Source of the DNA: Aphrophora alni
Lineage: Eukaryota; Arthropoda; Insecta; Hemiptera; Aphrophoridae
DNA length: 64,000 nt
Direction: 5' to 3'
Assembly: GCA_963513935.1 (NCBI GenBank)
Contig: OY740768.1
Coordinates: 48,692,089-48,756,088, forward strand
Positions 52,101 through 60,773 of this stretch are shown here, piece after piece. The position numbers were made by a program, and so were the translations under genes. Each line of letters opens with the position of its first letter. The first letter of the stretch is position 1. The notes under the pieces are model-generated. The model worked only from the letters and a program-made list of their open reading frames with translations. It did no database searches and was not told the origin of the DNA.

Positions 52101-54913
52101 CCAAAGGACAGTTTCTCAAAAACATTTCATACCCTACATCACAAAAAAATCTAAACGAAAGTACTGGGAAAAGAAGAAAACTAGGAAAAGGGTATAATGA
52201 CTTATTGGTTAATGAGAAAGTAGATTATTTGCAAAAGAATATTTCACTAACTACATCTCGAGGCACACTAAATGAAGGTTCTGGAACTGATATCAAATTA
52301 AATAATGACGATGATGACGAGACTGATGATGATAAAGGAAATGTACAAGAAATTATTTCAAACTCTACGTCACAGAAAACTATTAAAAATGGTACTGTAA
52401 ACGATTCTGACACAGACAAGTTTTTTTATAAACCAGAAGATTTCCGAAAGAACGTTTCAAACACTACATTACAAAAAACAGAGGAAAATGATTATGAAAC
52501 AGGGGATACGGAAGAACTTTCAAGTACAATGTCAAAAGTCAATAAAATTGTAGAAACATACAACGATACATGTAAGGATGAGCAAGGAAATGAGCAAAAA
52601 ATAATCTCAACTGGGACATCAAACGAAAATATAAATAATGAAAATAACAAAGTGAAAGAAAATTTTAAAAATAAAGACTCAAACGCTATATCACAAGAAA
52701 AAAAACCTGTAGGCACAAATACAAATAGAAATACTGAAGAAAGCAACAACGATACATGTAAGGATGAGCAAGGAAATGAGCAAAATATCATCTCAACTGG
52801 GACATCGAAGGAAAATCTAAGTAATGAAAATGAGAAAGTGAAAGAAAATTTTAAAAATAACGACTCAAACACTAAATCACAAGAAGAAAGAACTGTAGGT
52901 ATAAATACAAATAAAAACACTGAAGAAAGCAACAATTTTACATGTGTTTATGATCATTCAGAACACAATAAAAAAAATGATACAAATAGTAAGAGTAATG
53001 CTGGGATCCAAGGAAGAAGTAAATTTAACCCAATATCACTAGATATGAAAGCTCGAACTCTATTTGATATGTCTATAAAACAAGAAAATGATAGTAGTAA
53101 TAAAAATTTAAGTGAAGGCGACTATAGCACTATTGTTGATGAGCAAGGAAATTTTCCAAAAAATGGTTCAAACTCAGTAACACAAAAAATCCAAAATGAC
53201 AGTAGAAATAAGGTTGAAAAATTAAGAGAAGACGATGATGAGGCAAAGGTTGATGGGCAGGAATATTTACAAACGAATATTTTGAACACTACATCACAAG
53301 AATCTCTTATTAATGGTATTAGAAAAGATATCAAATTAGGAGAAGACGACTATAATGCATATAATGAATACGACTATGATGCATATGATGAAGATGACTA
53401 TAATGCATATGATGAAGACAAAGGAAATTTTCACAAAAATATTTCAAATCCTTCATCACAAAAAAATCTAAACGAAAGTATTGAAAAAGGTACAAAAATA
53501 GGAGAAGACGCTAATGACCCATTGGTTGATGAGAAAGTGGATTATTTGCAAGAGAATATTTCACTAACTACATCCCGAGACACACTAAATGAAAGTTCTG
53601 GAACAGATATCAAATTAAATAATGACGATGATGACGAGTCTGATGATGATAAAGGAAATGTACAAGAAATTATTTCAAACTCTACATCACAGAAAACTAT
53701 TAATAATGGTACTGAAAAAAATGGTGACACAAATATTGATTACCAAAATAATTTACGAACTAACATTTTAGAGACTATATTACAAGAAAGAGCAGATTAC
53801 AGCAATAAAAAATATACAAAATTCGAAAATCATACTCATGACAAGTTTTTTTATAAACCAGAAGATTTCCGAAAAAACATTTCAAACACTACATTACAAA
53901 AGACAGTTAATGGGGGTATTGAAAAACCTAAAACGTTAGAGGAATATGACTATGACACATTTATGGATATAGAAGATTATGCAAAAACAATGTCTAAAGT
54001 AAATAAACTTGTAGTAGGAAAATACAATGACACATGTAAGGATGAGGAAGGAAATGAGCAAAATATCATCTCAACTGGGACATCAAAGGAAAATCTAAGT
54101 AATGAAAATGAGAAAGTGAAAGAAAAATTTAAAAATAACGACTCAAACACTAAATCACAAGAAGAAAGAACTGTAGGTATAAATACAAATAAAAACACTG
54201 AAGAAAGCAACAATTTTACATGTGTTTATGATTATTCAGAACACAATAAAAAAAATGATACAAATAGTAAGAGTAATTCTGGGATCCAAGGAAGAAGTAA
54301 ATTTAACCCAATAACACTAGATATGAAAGCTCGAACTCTATTTGATATGTCTATAAAACAAGAAAATGATAGTAGTACTAAAAATTTAAGTGAAGGCGAC
54401 TATAGCACATTTGTTGATGAGCAAGGAAATTTTCCAAAAAATAGTTCAAACTCGGTAACACAAAAAATCCAAAATGACAGTAGAAATAAGGTTGAAAAAT
54501 TAAGAGAAGGCGATTATGAGGCAATGGTTGATGAGCAAGAATATTTACAAACGAATAATTTGAACACTACATCACAAGAATCTCTAATAATTAATGGTGT
54601 TAGAAAAGAGACCGAATTAAGAAAACACGACAATGATGCATTTGATGATGAGAAAGGAAATTTTCACAAAAACATTTCAAACCTTACATCACAAAAAACT
54701 CTAAACGAAGATACTGAAAAAGGTAGGAAAATAGAAGAATACACAATTGACGCACTAGCTGATGAGATAGATATTTTGAAGAAGAAGAACTTGATCACCG
54801 CCCTTACAAGTATAAGTAATGATACTATGAACACTTCATCAGAAGCAGCAACAAATAATGAGGAAAGTAAAAACATTACAGAAGATTACTATTACACTTA
54901 TGATGATGAGTAA
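49124..54913 (+). CDS. Predicted secreted acidic repeat protein, 1929 residues, family unknown
   Basis: A single open exon. Residues 1-23 are a signal peptide (basic start, hydrophobic ILGVLVLY core, likely cut after YC). Residues about 60-135 are strongly basic, with RRKTRRK near 66 and a furin-like RRKR near 104. The rest is acidic low-complexity sequence rich in N, D, E, K, S and T. It is made of about 38-residue units (DYDTLV-EQ-DL-ENISNTT-like) that usually carry an N-glycosylation sequon. A two-cysteine module (C-DEQG-EQ ... C-----SEHNKK ... MK-RTL-D-SIK-EN) occurs three times plus a partial copy. A 714-bp duplication and a longer one (about 1.28 kb period) lie within. It ends in a Tyr/Asp-rich tail, YYYTYDDE. 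No transmembrane segment or enzyme motif was seen. The extracellular location is inferred and the function is unknown; a glycosylated structural, glue-like or salivary secretion is possible but unproven. Confidence 0.85.
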   Translation: MKKLSYMKMILGVLVLYELPLYCEPKTEEGLNLNVSKEINNAPESITIMKGLRNINKNEVSIFMSRRKTRRKLPGKDASWVKVDYFETVKPRSRIRKLNFPSRRKRSMNPKSQNVKHNTTVERQNNKWSVPIPITEVHRNKTVLVKDDLKNNTRLHETIIEDTDRNNILFENQISNIYSQKSLNDKTENDTTSELNNYDTFVDEQGDLEKNISNTTLHKIVNEGGERYKTIEKGDYKTLVYRKRDLKENISNNNSQENIYEDTGEDKNIPEEDYDTLVVEQENWQENILNVTPQEILNEGIDKDKKITKEDYDALVVEQGDLKENILHTTPQKIVNKGNDKDKKIPEESYDPFINKQRDFLKKLSLATSQETLHGDAGTVKKLLDFKNDMFVHEERDLKQYISKKTQPENLNRDIEKGKKLEEYEYETFVDTKDIASRVSKLNTQAVGNDYDECLDEQGYEQEMISTEKSKELDVILDENLNNVTNKVKVSLQKNNSNTKSQENRAVDTNTNKSNKENNVICVDGQSEHNKKNYTNDSESNAGKQGESGFKPPGMKRRTLYDTSIKKENGNNIDVQDIVPDKTIESYAIKKILAADYLTNKTSNTTSQELLSKDSENYKEYVQKNFSDIVPPEAISISTEKDEDNLNRKIRINTSPGSIGSKVNKKNHSEIPLQEIPIKDTNDILKNISNTDIQKTQYEDIKDTKLSEEDYDTFVDELRNLQKMRANSETQKIQNVSRNKVEKLSEDDNTAYDEPKGQFLKNISNPTSQKNLNESTGKRRNLVKVYNDSLVNEKVDYLQENISLTTSRGTLNEGSGTDIKLNNDDDDESDDDKGNVQEIISNSTSQELLSKDSENYKEYVQKNFSDIVPPEAISISTEKDEDNLNRNIRINTSPGSKGSKVNKKNHSEIPLQEIPIKDTIDILKNISNTDIQKTQYEDIKDTKLSEEDYDTFVDELRNFQKMRANSETQKIQNGSRNKVEKLSEDDNTAYDEPKGQFLKNISYPTSQKNLNESTGKRRKLGKGYNDLLVNEKVDYLQKNISLTTSRGTLNEGSGTDIKLNNDDDDETDDDKGNVQEIISNSTSQKTIKNGTVNDSDTDKFFYKPEDFRKNVSNTTLQKTEENDYETGDTEELSSTMSKVNKIVETYNDTCKDEQGNEQKIISTGTSNENINNENNKVKENFKNKDSNAISQEKKPVGTNTNRNTEESNNDTCKDEQGNEQNIISTGTSKENLSNENEKVKENFKNNDSNTKSQEERTVGINTNKNTEESNNFTCVYDHSEHNKKNDTNSKSNAGIQGRSKFNPISLDMKARTLFDMSIKQENDSSNKNLSEGDYSTIVDEQGNFPKNGSNSVTQKIQNDSRNKVEKLREDDDEAKVDGQEYLQTNILNTTSQESLINGIRKDIKLGEDDYNAYNEYDYDAYDEDDYNAYDEDKGNFHKNISNPSSQKNLNESIEKGTKIGEDANDPLVDEKVDYLQENISLTTSRDTLNESSGTDIKLNNDDDDESDDDKGNVQEIISNSTSQKTINNGTEKNGDTNIDYQNNLRTNILETILQERADYSNKKYTKFENHTHDKFFYKPEDFRKNISNTTLQKTVNGGIEKPKTLEEYDYDTFMDIEDYAKTMSKVNKLVVGKYNDTCKDEEGNEQNIISTGTSKENLSNENEKVKEKFKNNDSNTKSQEERTVGINTNKNTEESNNFTCVYDYSEHNKKNDTNSKSNSGIQGRSKFNPITLDMKARTLFDMSIKQENDSSTKNLSEGDYSTFVDEQGNFPKNSSNSVTQKIQNDSRNKVEKLREGDYEAMVDEQEYLQTNNLNTTSQESLIINGVRKETELRKHDNDAFDDEKGNFHKNISNLTSQKTLNEDTEKGRKIEEYTIDALADEIDILKKKNLITALTSISNDTMNTSSEAATNNEESKNITEDYYYTYDDE
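49691..50450 (+). repeat. Run of 38-residue units inside the large protein
   Basis: Successive units start at acidic Tyr motifs (NYDTFVDEQ, DYKTLVYRK, DYDTLVVEQ, DYDALVVEQ, SYDPFINKQ). The first four are 38 codons long. Each contains a sequon or its relic (NIS, NVT, HTT) about 15 residues in, followed by a Lys-rich turn (KDKKI-EE). The units are diverged, so this is the older layer of repetition in the gene. Confidence 0.8.
50942..52369 (+). repeat. In-frame 714-bp tandem duplication (238 codons) in the large protein
   Basis: Copy 1 is 50942-51655 and copy 2 is 51656-52369. The period is exactly 714 bases, confirmed by the sequence TCACAG at 50942, 51656 and 52370. I count 12 base differences, no indels, and each difference changes the encoded residue. 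This is the youngest expansion step in the gene. Confidence 0.93.
52751..54700 (+). repeat. Longer duplicated block with the two-cysteine module (about 1278-bp period)
   Basis: The block starting at ACATGTAAGGATGAG (52754) recurs at 54032, 1278 bases later, and similarity continues for over 600 bases. The neighbouring KFFYKPEDFRKN motif repeats with a different spacing (52415 and 53840), because a DYNAYDEDDY-rich stretch and other insertions differ between blocks. The third copy of the DDDDESDDDKGNVQEI stretch (about 53620-53680) belongs to the same expansion. Confidence 0.8.
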
Positions 54914-54955
54914 AGAGAACACCTAATGAAAGAAGTTAACAGTTTATAAATCGTA

Positions 54956-54991
54956 AATAAAAATCAATAAAACTCTGAAGTAAGAAATAAA
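54956..54991 (+). terminator. Polyadenylation signals of the large gene
   Basis: Three AATAAA hexamers at 54956-54961, 54966-54971 and 54986-54991 follow the stop codon within about 80 bases, a normal position for a short 3' untranslated region. Confidence 0.6.
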
Positions 54992-54999
54992 TATAGGCA

Positions 55000-56669
55000 A
55001 TTGTAATCATTTTAAAATAATTTCCACCTATAAGACAACCCTTTTTTAATAGTACAATAAAATCTAGTAACAATTTGGGAAATAATTATTTCAAATCGGC
55101 ATTACAAAAATCTATGTAAACATGTAGATGAAGAAGAAGAGAATGAAGATGACTCAATTCTTCTTAGCAAGAGATTATCAAAACAGATAATGAAACATCA
55201 AATTAAAATGTGTGTGTGTGTGGGGGTGTGTGTGTGGGGGGGGGTGTTTGCGTATGTGTTTCTGTTTATCATGAGGCATAACAGAGGGTTCTTGAATGAT
55301 AATTCTTGGGAGAACCCAAATATTTTACTCCAAATATAAATTTGTTCCTTATAAATTGTAATTTGCATAACAAAATAAATAGGCAGTTGAAACATTATCA
55401 CAGATGTAACTGTGTATAAACTCACACTTTTTATATTGAATTTTAGTGTTACTTGTAATAATAGTAAATAGATTTTTGTTATTAAAATATGATTTTTATT
55501 ATTCTTAATAATCTTGTTATGCCATTAATTAGAAATAATAATATAATAATAATAAACAACAACAACAACAACAAATATATCACGGGTAGATGATTCCAAA
55601 AGCATTTTTGTTAAGTATTGAAATAAAAAAATGTATTCTTACTGTTCAAATGTCCAATTAGTACTACGGCCATGGTCACAATAAGGATAACAAGGAATAC
55701 TCGAACTACAAAATTGTGATTTATAAGGAATCTTTGTTTTCCTTGTTATTCTTAATTTTATTTTAAAATTGATTTCTTGTAAGAGTCCGACGAAAAAAGC
55801 AGTTATGATGACCTCGTTATAGAACTAATCAGCCGCTTTACTGTTTATGTACCAATAACTATAGGTTTTCTGTTGTATTCAACAGCATAAAACATACAAA
55901 TTACTTAGGTATCAAGAGACTTATAAAACCTTACTAGTCCTACCCCTATTTTTGCTCAAAAGAACTTTGACTTTTAGATATATCAACGTCGATTTAATCA
56001 GCAAAACATTGTTGTAGCATTGAAATAACTATTTGCAGTACTCAAACGATATTTAGAATAAATAATAAGGTAGCACCTTCAATTAAAGCTCATAATATAA
56101 CAAGTTAAACAGTACCGCAATTCTTATTTTTTAGTTAATCATAATAATATAGGTGACTTACTCGTATAATGTAAATTTGAAGCTATTAACTTATCACTCA
56201 CTAATCGGGTTTACATTAGCTTTATTTTACATTATAAACTGCTATTTTTAATTGAGCTGACTTAATTAAACTCAATTTTAAGAACTTTTGTATAACAAAA
56301 GATGTTATACAAGCATATAAGGTAATTTTCCCCTACCTCCACTGAAATTTATATTATAATTATTAAATGCTTTTTTTTTCATAATAATGAGTACAGAAAT
56401 AGTTATTGGATTAGCCTTCTCGTATTTAAAGTAAGGGTTGATTGAAATTTTAAATACAAATTATTGTTTTGTTTTTTTTTAATTTGAAGCACTCGCATGC
56501 GAAATAAAAGAAGAATAAGAAGAAAAGGGCCTAGTCTATTAATTGATATAGGTTGAGGCATTATAAACAAAGCTAGAATATAACAAAAGACCACAAACTA
56601 TTTTGACTCTATAATACTAACTACTGATCGGATGCAACTACTGTAGTGATACACAACGAGTCAGTCTTC

Positions 56670-56670
<1 letters not shown>
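55000..56670. other. Non-coding DNA downstream of the large gene
   Basis: Contains a TG/G-run microsatellite (55209-55250), short AAT and AAC runs near 55535-55573, and no supported coding frame. A short frame after 55125 begins with residues resembling the start of the large protein (see findings). Confidence 0.5.
55209..55250. repeat. (TG)n tract interrupted by G runs
   Basis: Alternating TG interrupted by runs of five and nine G. Purine-pyrimidine alternation and G runs may favour unusual DNA structure. Confidence 0.85.

Positions 56671-56672
<2 letters not shown>

Positions 56673-56743
<71 letters not shown>
56673..56743. repeat. (TC)n microsatellite, about 35 units
   Basis: A pure TC tract followed by TTTC steps. 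It is the reverse complement in kind of the AG tract 220 bases downstream. Confidence 0.95.
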
Positions 56744-56749
<6 letters not shown>

Positions 56750-56875
56750 CTAATACACTTGCCCCACTCCTCCCTACTCCCAACAGTCATACCAAGTATA
56801 CCTAAACTCGTCAATTGCGCATCTAAATGTTGCTGGAAGTTTACTTTGTCCTACTATAATGATGTCTTTGGTTTG

Positions 56876-56945
56876 ATAAATCGGTTACAGAAACAGTATT
56901 TCGGTAGGTAAATAGGTTGCAAAAGCAGTATTTCGGTTGAAACAT
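56876..56945. repeat. Short direct repeat between the TC and AG tracts
   Basis: Two copies of a sequence close to AAATCGGTTACAGAAACAGT ATTTCGGT lie in tandem, about 33 bases apart, with a few substitutions. Confidence 0.6.
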
Positions 56946-56961
56946 CGCCCACAATAAGAAT

Positions 56962-57087
<126 letters not shown>

Positions 57088-59270
57088 TAAGTAGGTAGAA
57101 GTAAGTTATATTTTAATTACCTAGCTATAATTTGCATTTTAGAGAATGGATGCAACTTAATACATTCATTTTAAACACTGTGTTGTATTTTATTAGTCAT
57201 GTATTAAAACAAAATGGATAATTTAGAATGTATAAAGGAAATTTATTAACTCTATATTATAGACTAGGACTCAAACGAGTAAATTTAATCACTATAAATT
57301 GACATAGTGAAATATATATATACCAGTGCACACAGACACTGATGAAACTAAAAAAAAAGGGTTTTGTTTAAGTGCTTATTTATAAAGTGTGGGCATATAT
57401 TTAGATATAGAATTAAATATAATAGTCTAAATATTATATTTTTATTTACAATAAAATACGTACAATTGCATATAACAACAGATATTTATTAGTTTCGTAT
57501 TATGTGATTGTAATAATTTTTCGAAAAATGATTCTTTAAAACAAAAATAAATTAATTAAACAACGTTTTTAAAAAGACTAAGAAGTATAAAATAACGTAT
57601 CGTAGATCTATACAGGTTTATAACCCCAAACAGATTCTTAACCCGATACAGATTGTCCTGAAAATGTATGATTATGAATTTCTAATAATAATAATACTTG
57701 TAATATTTAAAACTAAAAACGTGGAGCGCATGAAATAGATAATTGCAGATCATCTCTATCTAATGATTTATTTAAGAGTTGATTAGGTTATCTATTGTAT
57801 CTAGGAATTTTGAGAGTTTTCTCAACAACAACGACATCTGCTCCCCTACACGTAATCAACGTCTTTAATTTAGGAGATTTAATCAAATTTAATTACGAAC
57901 AAGGATATTCAACTATATTTAAATGTGAAATACCATAAGTGCTGGTAGCACCGACTTACCTGTGCTAGTCTAGCAAAGAAAACGTCAAGTCTTCTCTAGG
58001 AGTGACACTAACAAGTTACAAATAGGTTGTATGTATTTATATTGACGAAATGACGATGGTCACCGAATTAATATACCAATATATCTTCATGTCCGTATGG
58101 AGTAAGTTAAGGATATTAATTATTTTCAATTTAAATGTATCTTATGGAAAATAATACCGCAATAACCCACTACATAACCATATCGTTGACTGTTATTTAA
58201 TTTTGTTTCTGTAATACATTTTGAAAAAATAAATTGTTATGCTTCAGTCACGTTAAACTATAGTCATACAGTGCAACCTAACCTAGAAATGGAAAATATA
58301 ACTGCCAGTGCTGAGTAGTCAGTGGCGCCAAATTTAATTTTACAACCCCAGACAATCGCATTAGGGTGCAGGAGGGGTAGACGAAAGTTAATCAATTTAC
58401 CCTTGTTTTTAACCAAGACAAAGACTAAGATGAACTATAATTTGAGTGTACGAAATTATACATTTTGATAAATTCTAACATTCACTACAAATTATATTTC
58501 TTTTAAACTTGATTTTGTTTCTAGTACCTAGTTTAAAGGGTAAAATCTCTTGGTGTTAATCCCTTTTCCAACTATCCTAGGTAAAATTAAAAGTAAACCA
58601 CATAACTTAAAAATACCGTCATCCGTTTCCTTTAGGCATTTTCTAAATTATTTGGTTCTTTAAGTTTATTTTGCATTTACTTTGATGTGTTTAGTTATTA
58701 CGTTCTTTTTCCGTTCACTTATGGTTGTAAATTATTTATATCCATATTTTCAGTTATTTCAGACATTCTCTAGTCAGGTTCAGTACACTAATCCTAGGAT
58801 ACCTATATTCAGGTTAGGTTTTTAATATATAACTAAGTTTATGTTACCCTGTTTATTATAGTTTGTGGCCTTGGTCATTTGGTAGTTGATCAATATTCTC
58901 GAAATGTCGTGCCTCAAAATACACAAAAAATGAAATATATCCTAATAATTTTTTTTTTTTTAATCTTCTATAATTTAATTTTAATATAAATATTGTATGT
59001 ACCTGTTATGGCAACAAGTATTGTGATTTTATATTTTGAGATCTTGAATAATATTAGGAAATTATATTACAGTACTTATCTTTTTCAGAATTGTTATTAT
59101 AAACACATTTTCAGAAAAGGAAGAGGAAAAGTGCATTTGAATTTTCATCACTTAATTCATATTATCTCTCTAAAAGGTTTATTTAACAGATCTTACACAT
59201 TGTCTCAACGTGAGTACACATGTATAAGGGGGGAAGCTAATGTTTACTTTGTTGTCAAGTCCGTTTAGGT
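57088..59270. other. Non-coding DNA left of the Harbinger fragment
   Basis: No transposase exons were recognised here. The plus-strand frame 58993-59268 (91 codons) shows no family motif. Two short telomere-like pieces (CCTAACCTA near 58279 and TTAGGTTAGGTTAG at 59265-59278) are present. Confidence 0.45.
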
Positions 59271-59276
59271 TAGGTT

Positions 59277-59843
59277 AGCAAAATCAAGAAACTTTGGGAT
59301 GAATCTGATTTGAACCTTCCAAACCCCAAAATGTTGCCAGGGAGGACCTATCCAGTACCTTACGTCCTGCTTGCAGACGATGCATTCCCTCTGCAACCAA
59401 ACATCATGAAACCATTTCCAGGCCTCCACGATAAAGGAAGTCTTGAACGAACCTTTAACTATCGCCAATGCCGTGCGCGTAGAGTCGTCGAAACTGTGTT
59501 TGGAATTGTATCGGTAGTGTTTAGAGTACTCAGAAAACCACTTCTTCTTGAACCAGAAAACGCTGAAAGAATTGTATTAACATGCGCGAATCTGCACAAC
59601 TTTTTAAGGAGGAGCGAGTCGTCAAGTGCATCGTACAATCCCTCAGGGACGTACGATAGTGAAGATGCAAGTGGAACTCTTGCACCTGGCCAGTGGAGGG
59701 TGGATGGAATGCCCCAGGGGACACTTCTCCGTCTAAAGCGGATTCCTAGGAAACCCTCAGAGCTAGCAAAGGAGATCCGAAAAGAGTTTGCAGAATATTT
59801 TAAGAGTCCTCAAGGATCAGTCTCCTGTCAGGATAAGTATTAG
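59277..59843 (+). CDS. Harbinger transposase (nuclease), C-terminal exon only
   Basis: The open frame starts after a stop at 59271-59273, next to a possible splice acceptor TTAG (59276-59278), and ends at 59843. It has no ATG at its head. It encodes the last two thirds of the DDE_Tnp_4 domain: LNLPNPKMLPG, then YVLLADDAFPL with the second catalytic Asp, then RTFNYRQCRARRVVE with the catalytic Glu, and CANLHNFLR near the end. The first catalytic Asp and the N-terminal helix-turn-helix are absent. The frame is intact over about 188 codons, so it is either a last exon whose partners are unseen or a recent 5' truncation. Confidence 0.82.
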   Translation, partial: SKIKKLWDESDLNLPNPKMLPGRTYPVPYVLLADDAFPLQPNIMKPFPGLHDKGSLERTFNYRQCRARRVVETVFGIVSVVFRVLRKPLLLEPENAERIVLTCANLHNFLRRSESSSASYNPSGTYDSEDASGTLAPGQWRVDGMPQGTLLRLKRIPRKPSELAKEIRKEFAEYFKSPQGSVSCQDKY

Positions 59844-59986
59844 GTTAAGGCAATGTGAAATCGTAGTGTAATCCTGATTTAACATTAGCACAAACTTACA
59901 TTAGTGTTTTTTTAATTGTAAACATGTTTATTGTAAATTGTAAATTTTTTTCAGTAAAAATATACATAATTATTAAAAAAGCTTAC

Positions 59987-60355
59987 CTGTGGGCCTACTG
60001 CTTCTTGCTCCCCCGCTGTCTCTCGAGCTTGCCTGGGGATCGTTTTGTCCTTCAGGAACATCATTGGTTGAAAAAACTTCCACTTGGTTTTCCCATCGTC
60101 GGCCCCCGATCCAGACTTATTCCCCTTTTTAGCTTCTCTATTGAATTGAATAATGAGGTTCCTCGTTTTATTTTGTACCTCTGCCTTGCTTAAATTCATT
60201 TCACGTGAAATGTCATTCCATGCGTAGTTTTTCATGTTTTTATTTTTGTAATCGGGAATAGTTTGGTTCCACAGGACTTGCTGCTCTCTGTACAAGCTAA
60301 TTAACTTTAGAATGTTGTCTTCTCCCCACTCCATCTCACTCAGTAAATTTTCCAT
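59987..60355 (-). CDS. MADF (Myb/SANT-like) DNA-binding protein, first exon
   Basis: The ATG is on the minus strand at 60355. Residues about 15-100 form a MADF domain: ILKLISLYREQQVLW, an aromatic-rich turn, YAWNDISREM, then VQNKTRNLIIQF. Such proteins are the second gene of PIF/Harbinger elements and help bring the nuclease to the transposon ends. The exon is 123 codons, in phase 0, and ends in CAG followed by GTAAGC, a good 5' splice site (59986-59981). The second exon is not identified. The exon is intact, with no stop or shift. A domesticated host MADF gene is possible, but the position inside a transposon end favours an element gene. Confidence 0.8.
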
Positions 60356-60374
60356 TGTCACTCACCACTGATCA

Positions 60375-60437
60375 CTCACAACAAGCACGAGATAACTCAC
60401 AACAAGTACGAGAGAATTCACAACAAGCACGAGGTAA
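60375..60437. repeat. Three 21-bp tandem repeats upstream of the MADF gene
   Basis: Units close to CTCACAACAAGCACGAGATAA start at 60375, 60396 and 60417. They lie just 5' of the MADF start codon on its strand, so they may be promoter or transposase-binding repeats. Confidence 0.85.
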
Positions 60438-60584
60438 CTAGTAACAGTCCAGACAGGGTAAATGACACTTGAGTCGAGACAGGGTGGTGCGAGTGATCAC
60501 GTGAGTGAGAGTGGTGGCAGCGTAGGGATGGCGGGGAAATGTTTCTGTTTCGTATTTCAAAGGCACATAGTGACCGAAACCAGT

Positions 60585-60739
60585 GTTGCAAACAAAAGTT
60601 TGCAACTCCCTTTCATCTTTACCGACTTCAGGTGGAAACAAAAATTTCTGTTGCAAACACTGAAAAACTGTTTGCAACAGTGAAATGTTTCGTCTAAAAA
60701 TGCGCGTTTTTAGAGATGTTTGCAATTTCTGTTTGCAAC
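60585..60739. repeat. Six subterminal GTTTGCAAC motifs in both orientations
   Basis: GTTGCAAAC is at 60585-60593 and 60650-60658. GTTTGCAAC is at 60598-60606, 60670-60678 and 60731-60739, with a one-base variant at 60718-60726. Clustering within 160 bases of the terminus fits transposase or MADF binding sites. Confidence 0.8.
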
Positions 60740-60773
60740 TCGTGTTTCAAACTCCGGTGTAAACGCGGCTTAA
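60740..60773. repeat. Right terminus of the Harbinger element and TTA/TAA target
   Basis: The end region ACTCCGGTGTAAACGCGGC (60751-60769) is followed by T-TAA. GTGTAAACGCGGC-type ends next to TTA/TAA are usual for this superfamily. Its inverted partner was not found. Confidence 0.65.

Larger units (their letters stand above)
59277..60770. mobile_element. PIF/Harbinger transposon, right part
   Basis: It holds the C-terminal exon of the DDE transposase (plus strand), a convergent MADF gene (minus strand), subterminal repeats and a right terminus. The last 20 bases, read inward, begin GCCGCGTTTACACCGGAG and are followed outside by TTA/TAA, the normal 3-bp target of this superfamily. No matching left terminus was found between 55 and 59.3 kb, so the left part is deleted, replaced or too diverged to see. 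Confidence 0.8.

Noticed and set aside
49596..54876. Many minus-strand frames of 60-147 codons under the large gene
   Set aside because: They are shadows of the repeat coding sequence: Ser/Phe/Leu-rich products follow from the Lys/Glu/Asn-rich sense strand.
59951..60361. Longer MADF frame starting at 60361 and reading to 59951
   Set aside because: The upstream start would be GTG; the first ATG is at 60355, and the frame past 59987 runs into a likely intron starting GTAAGC.
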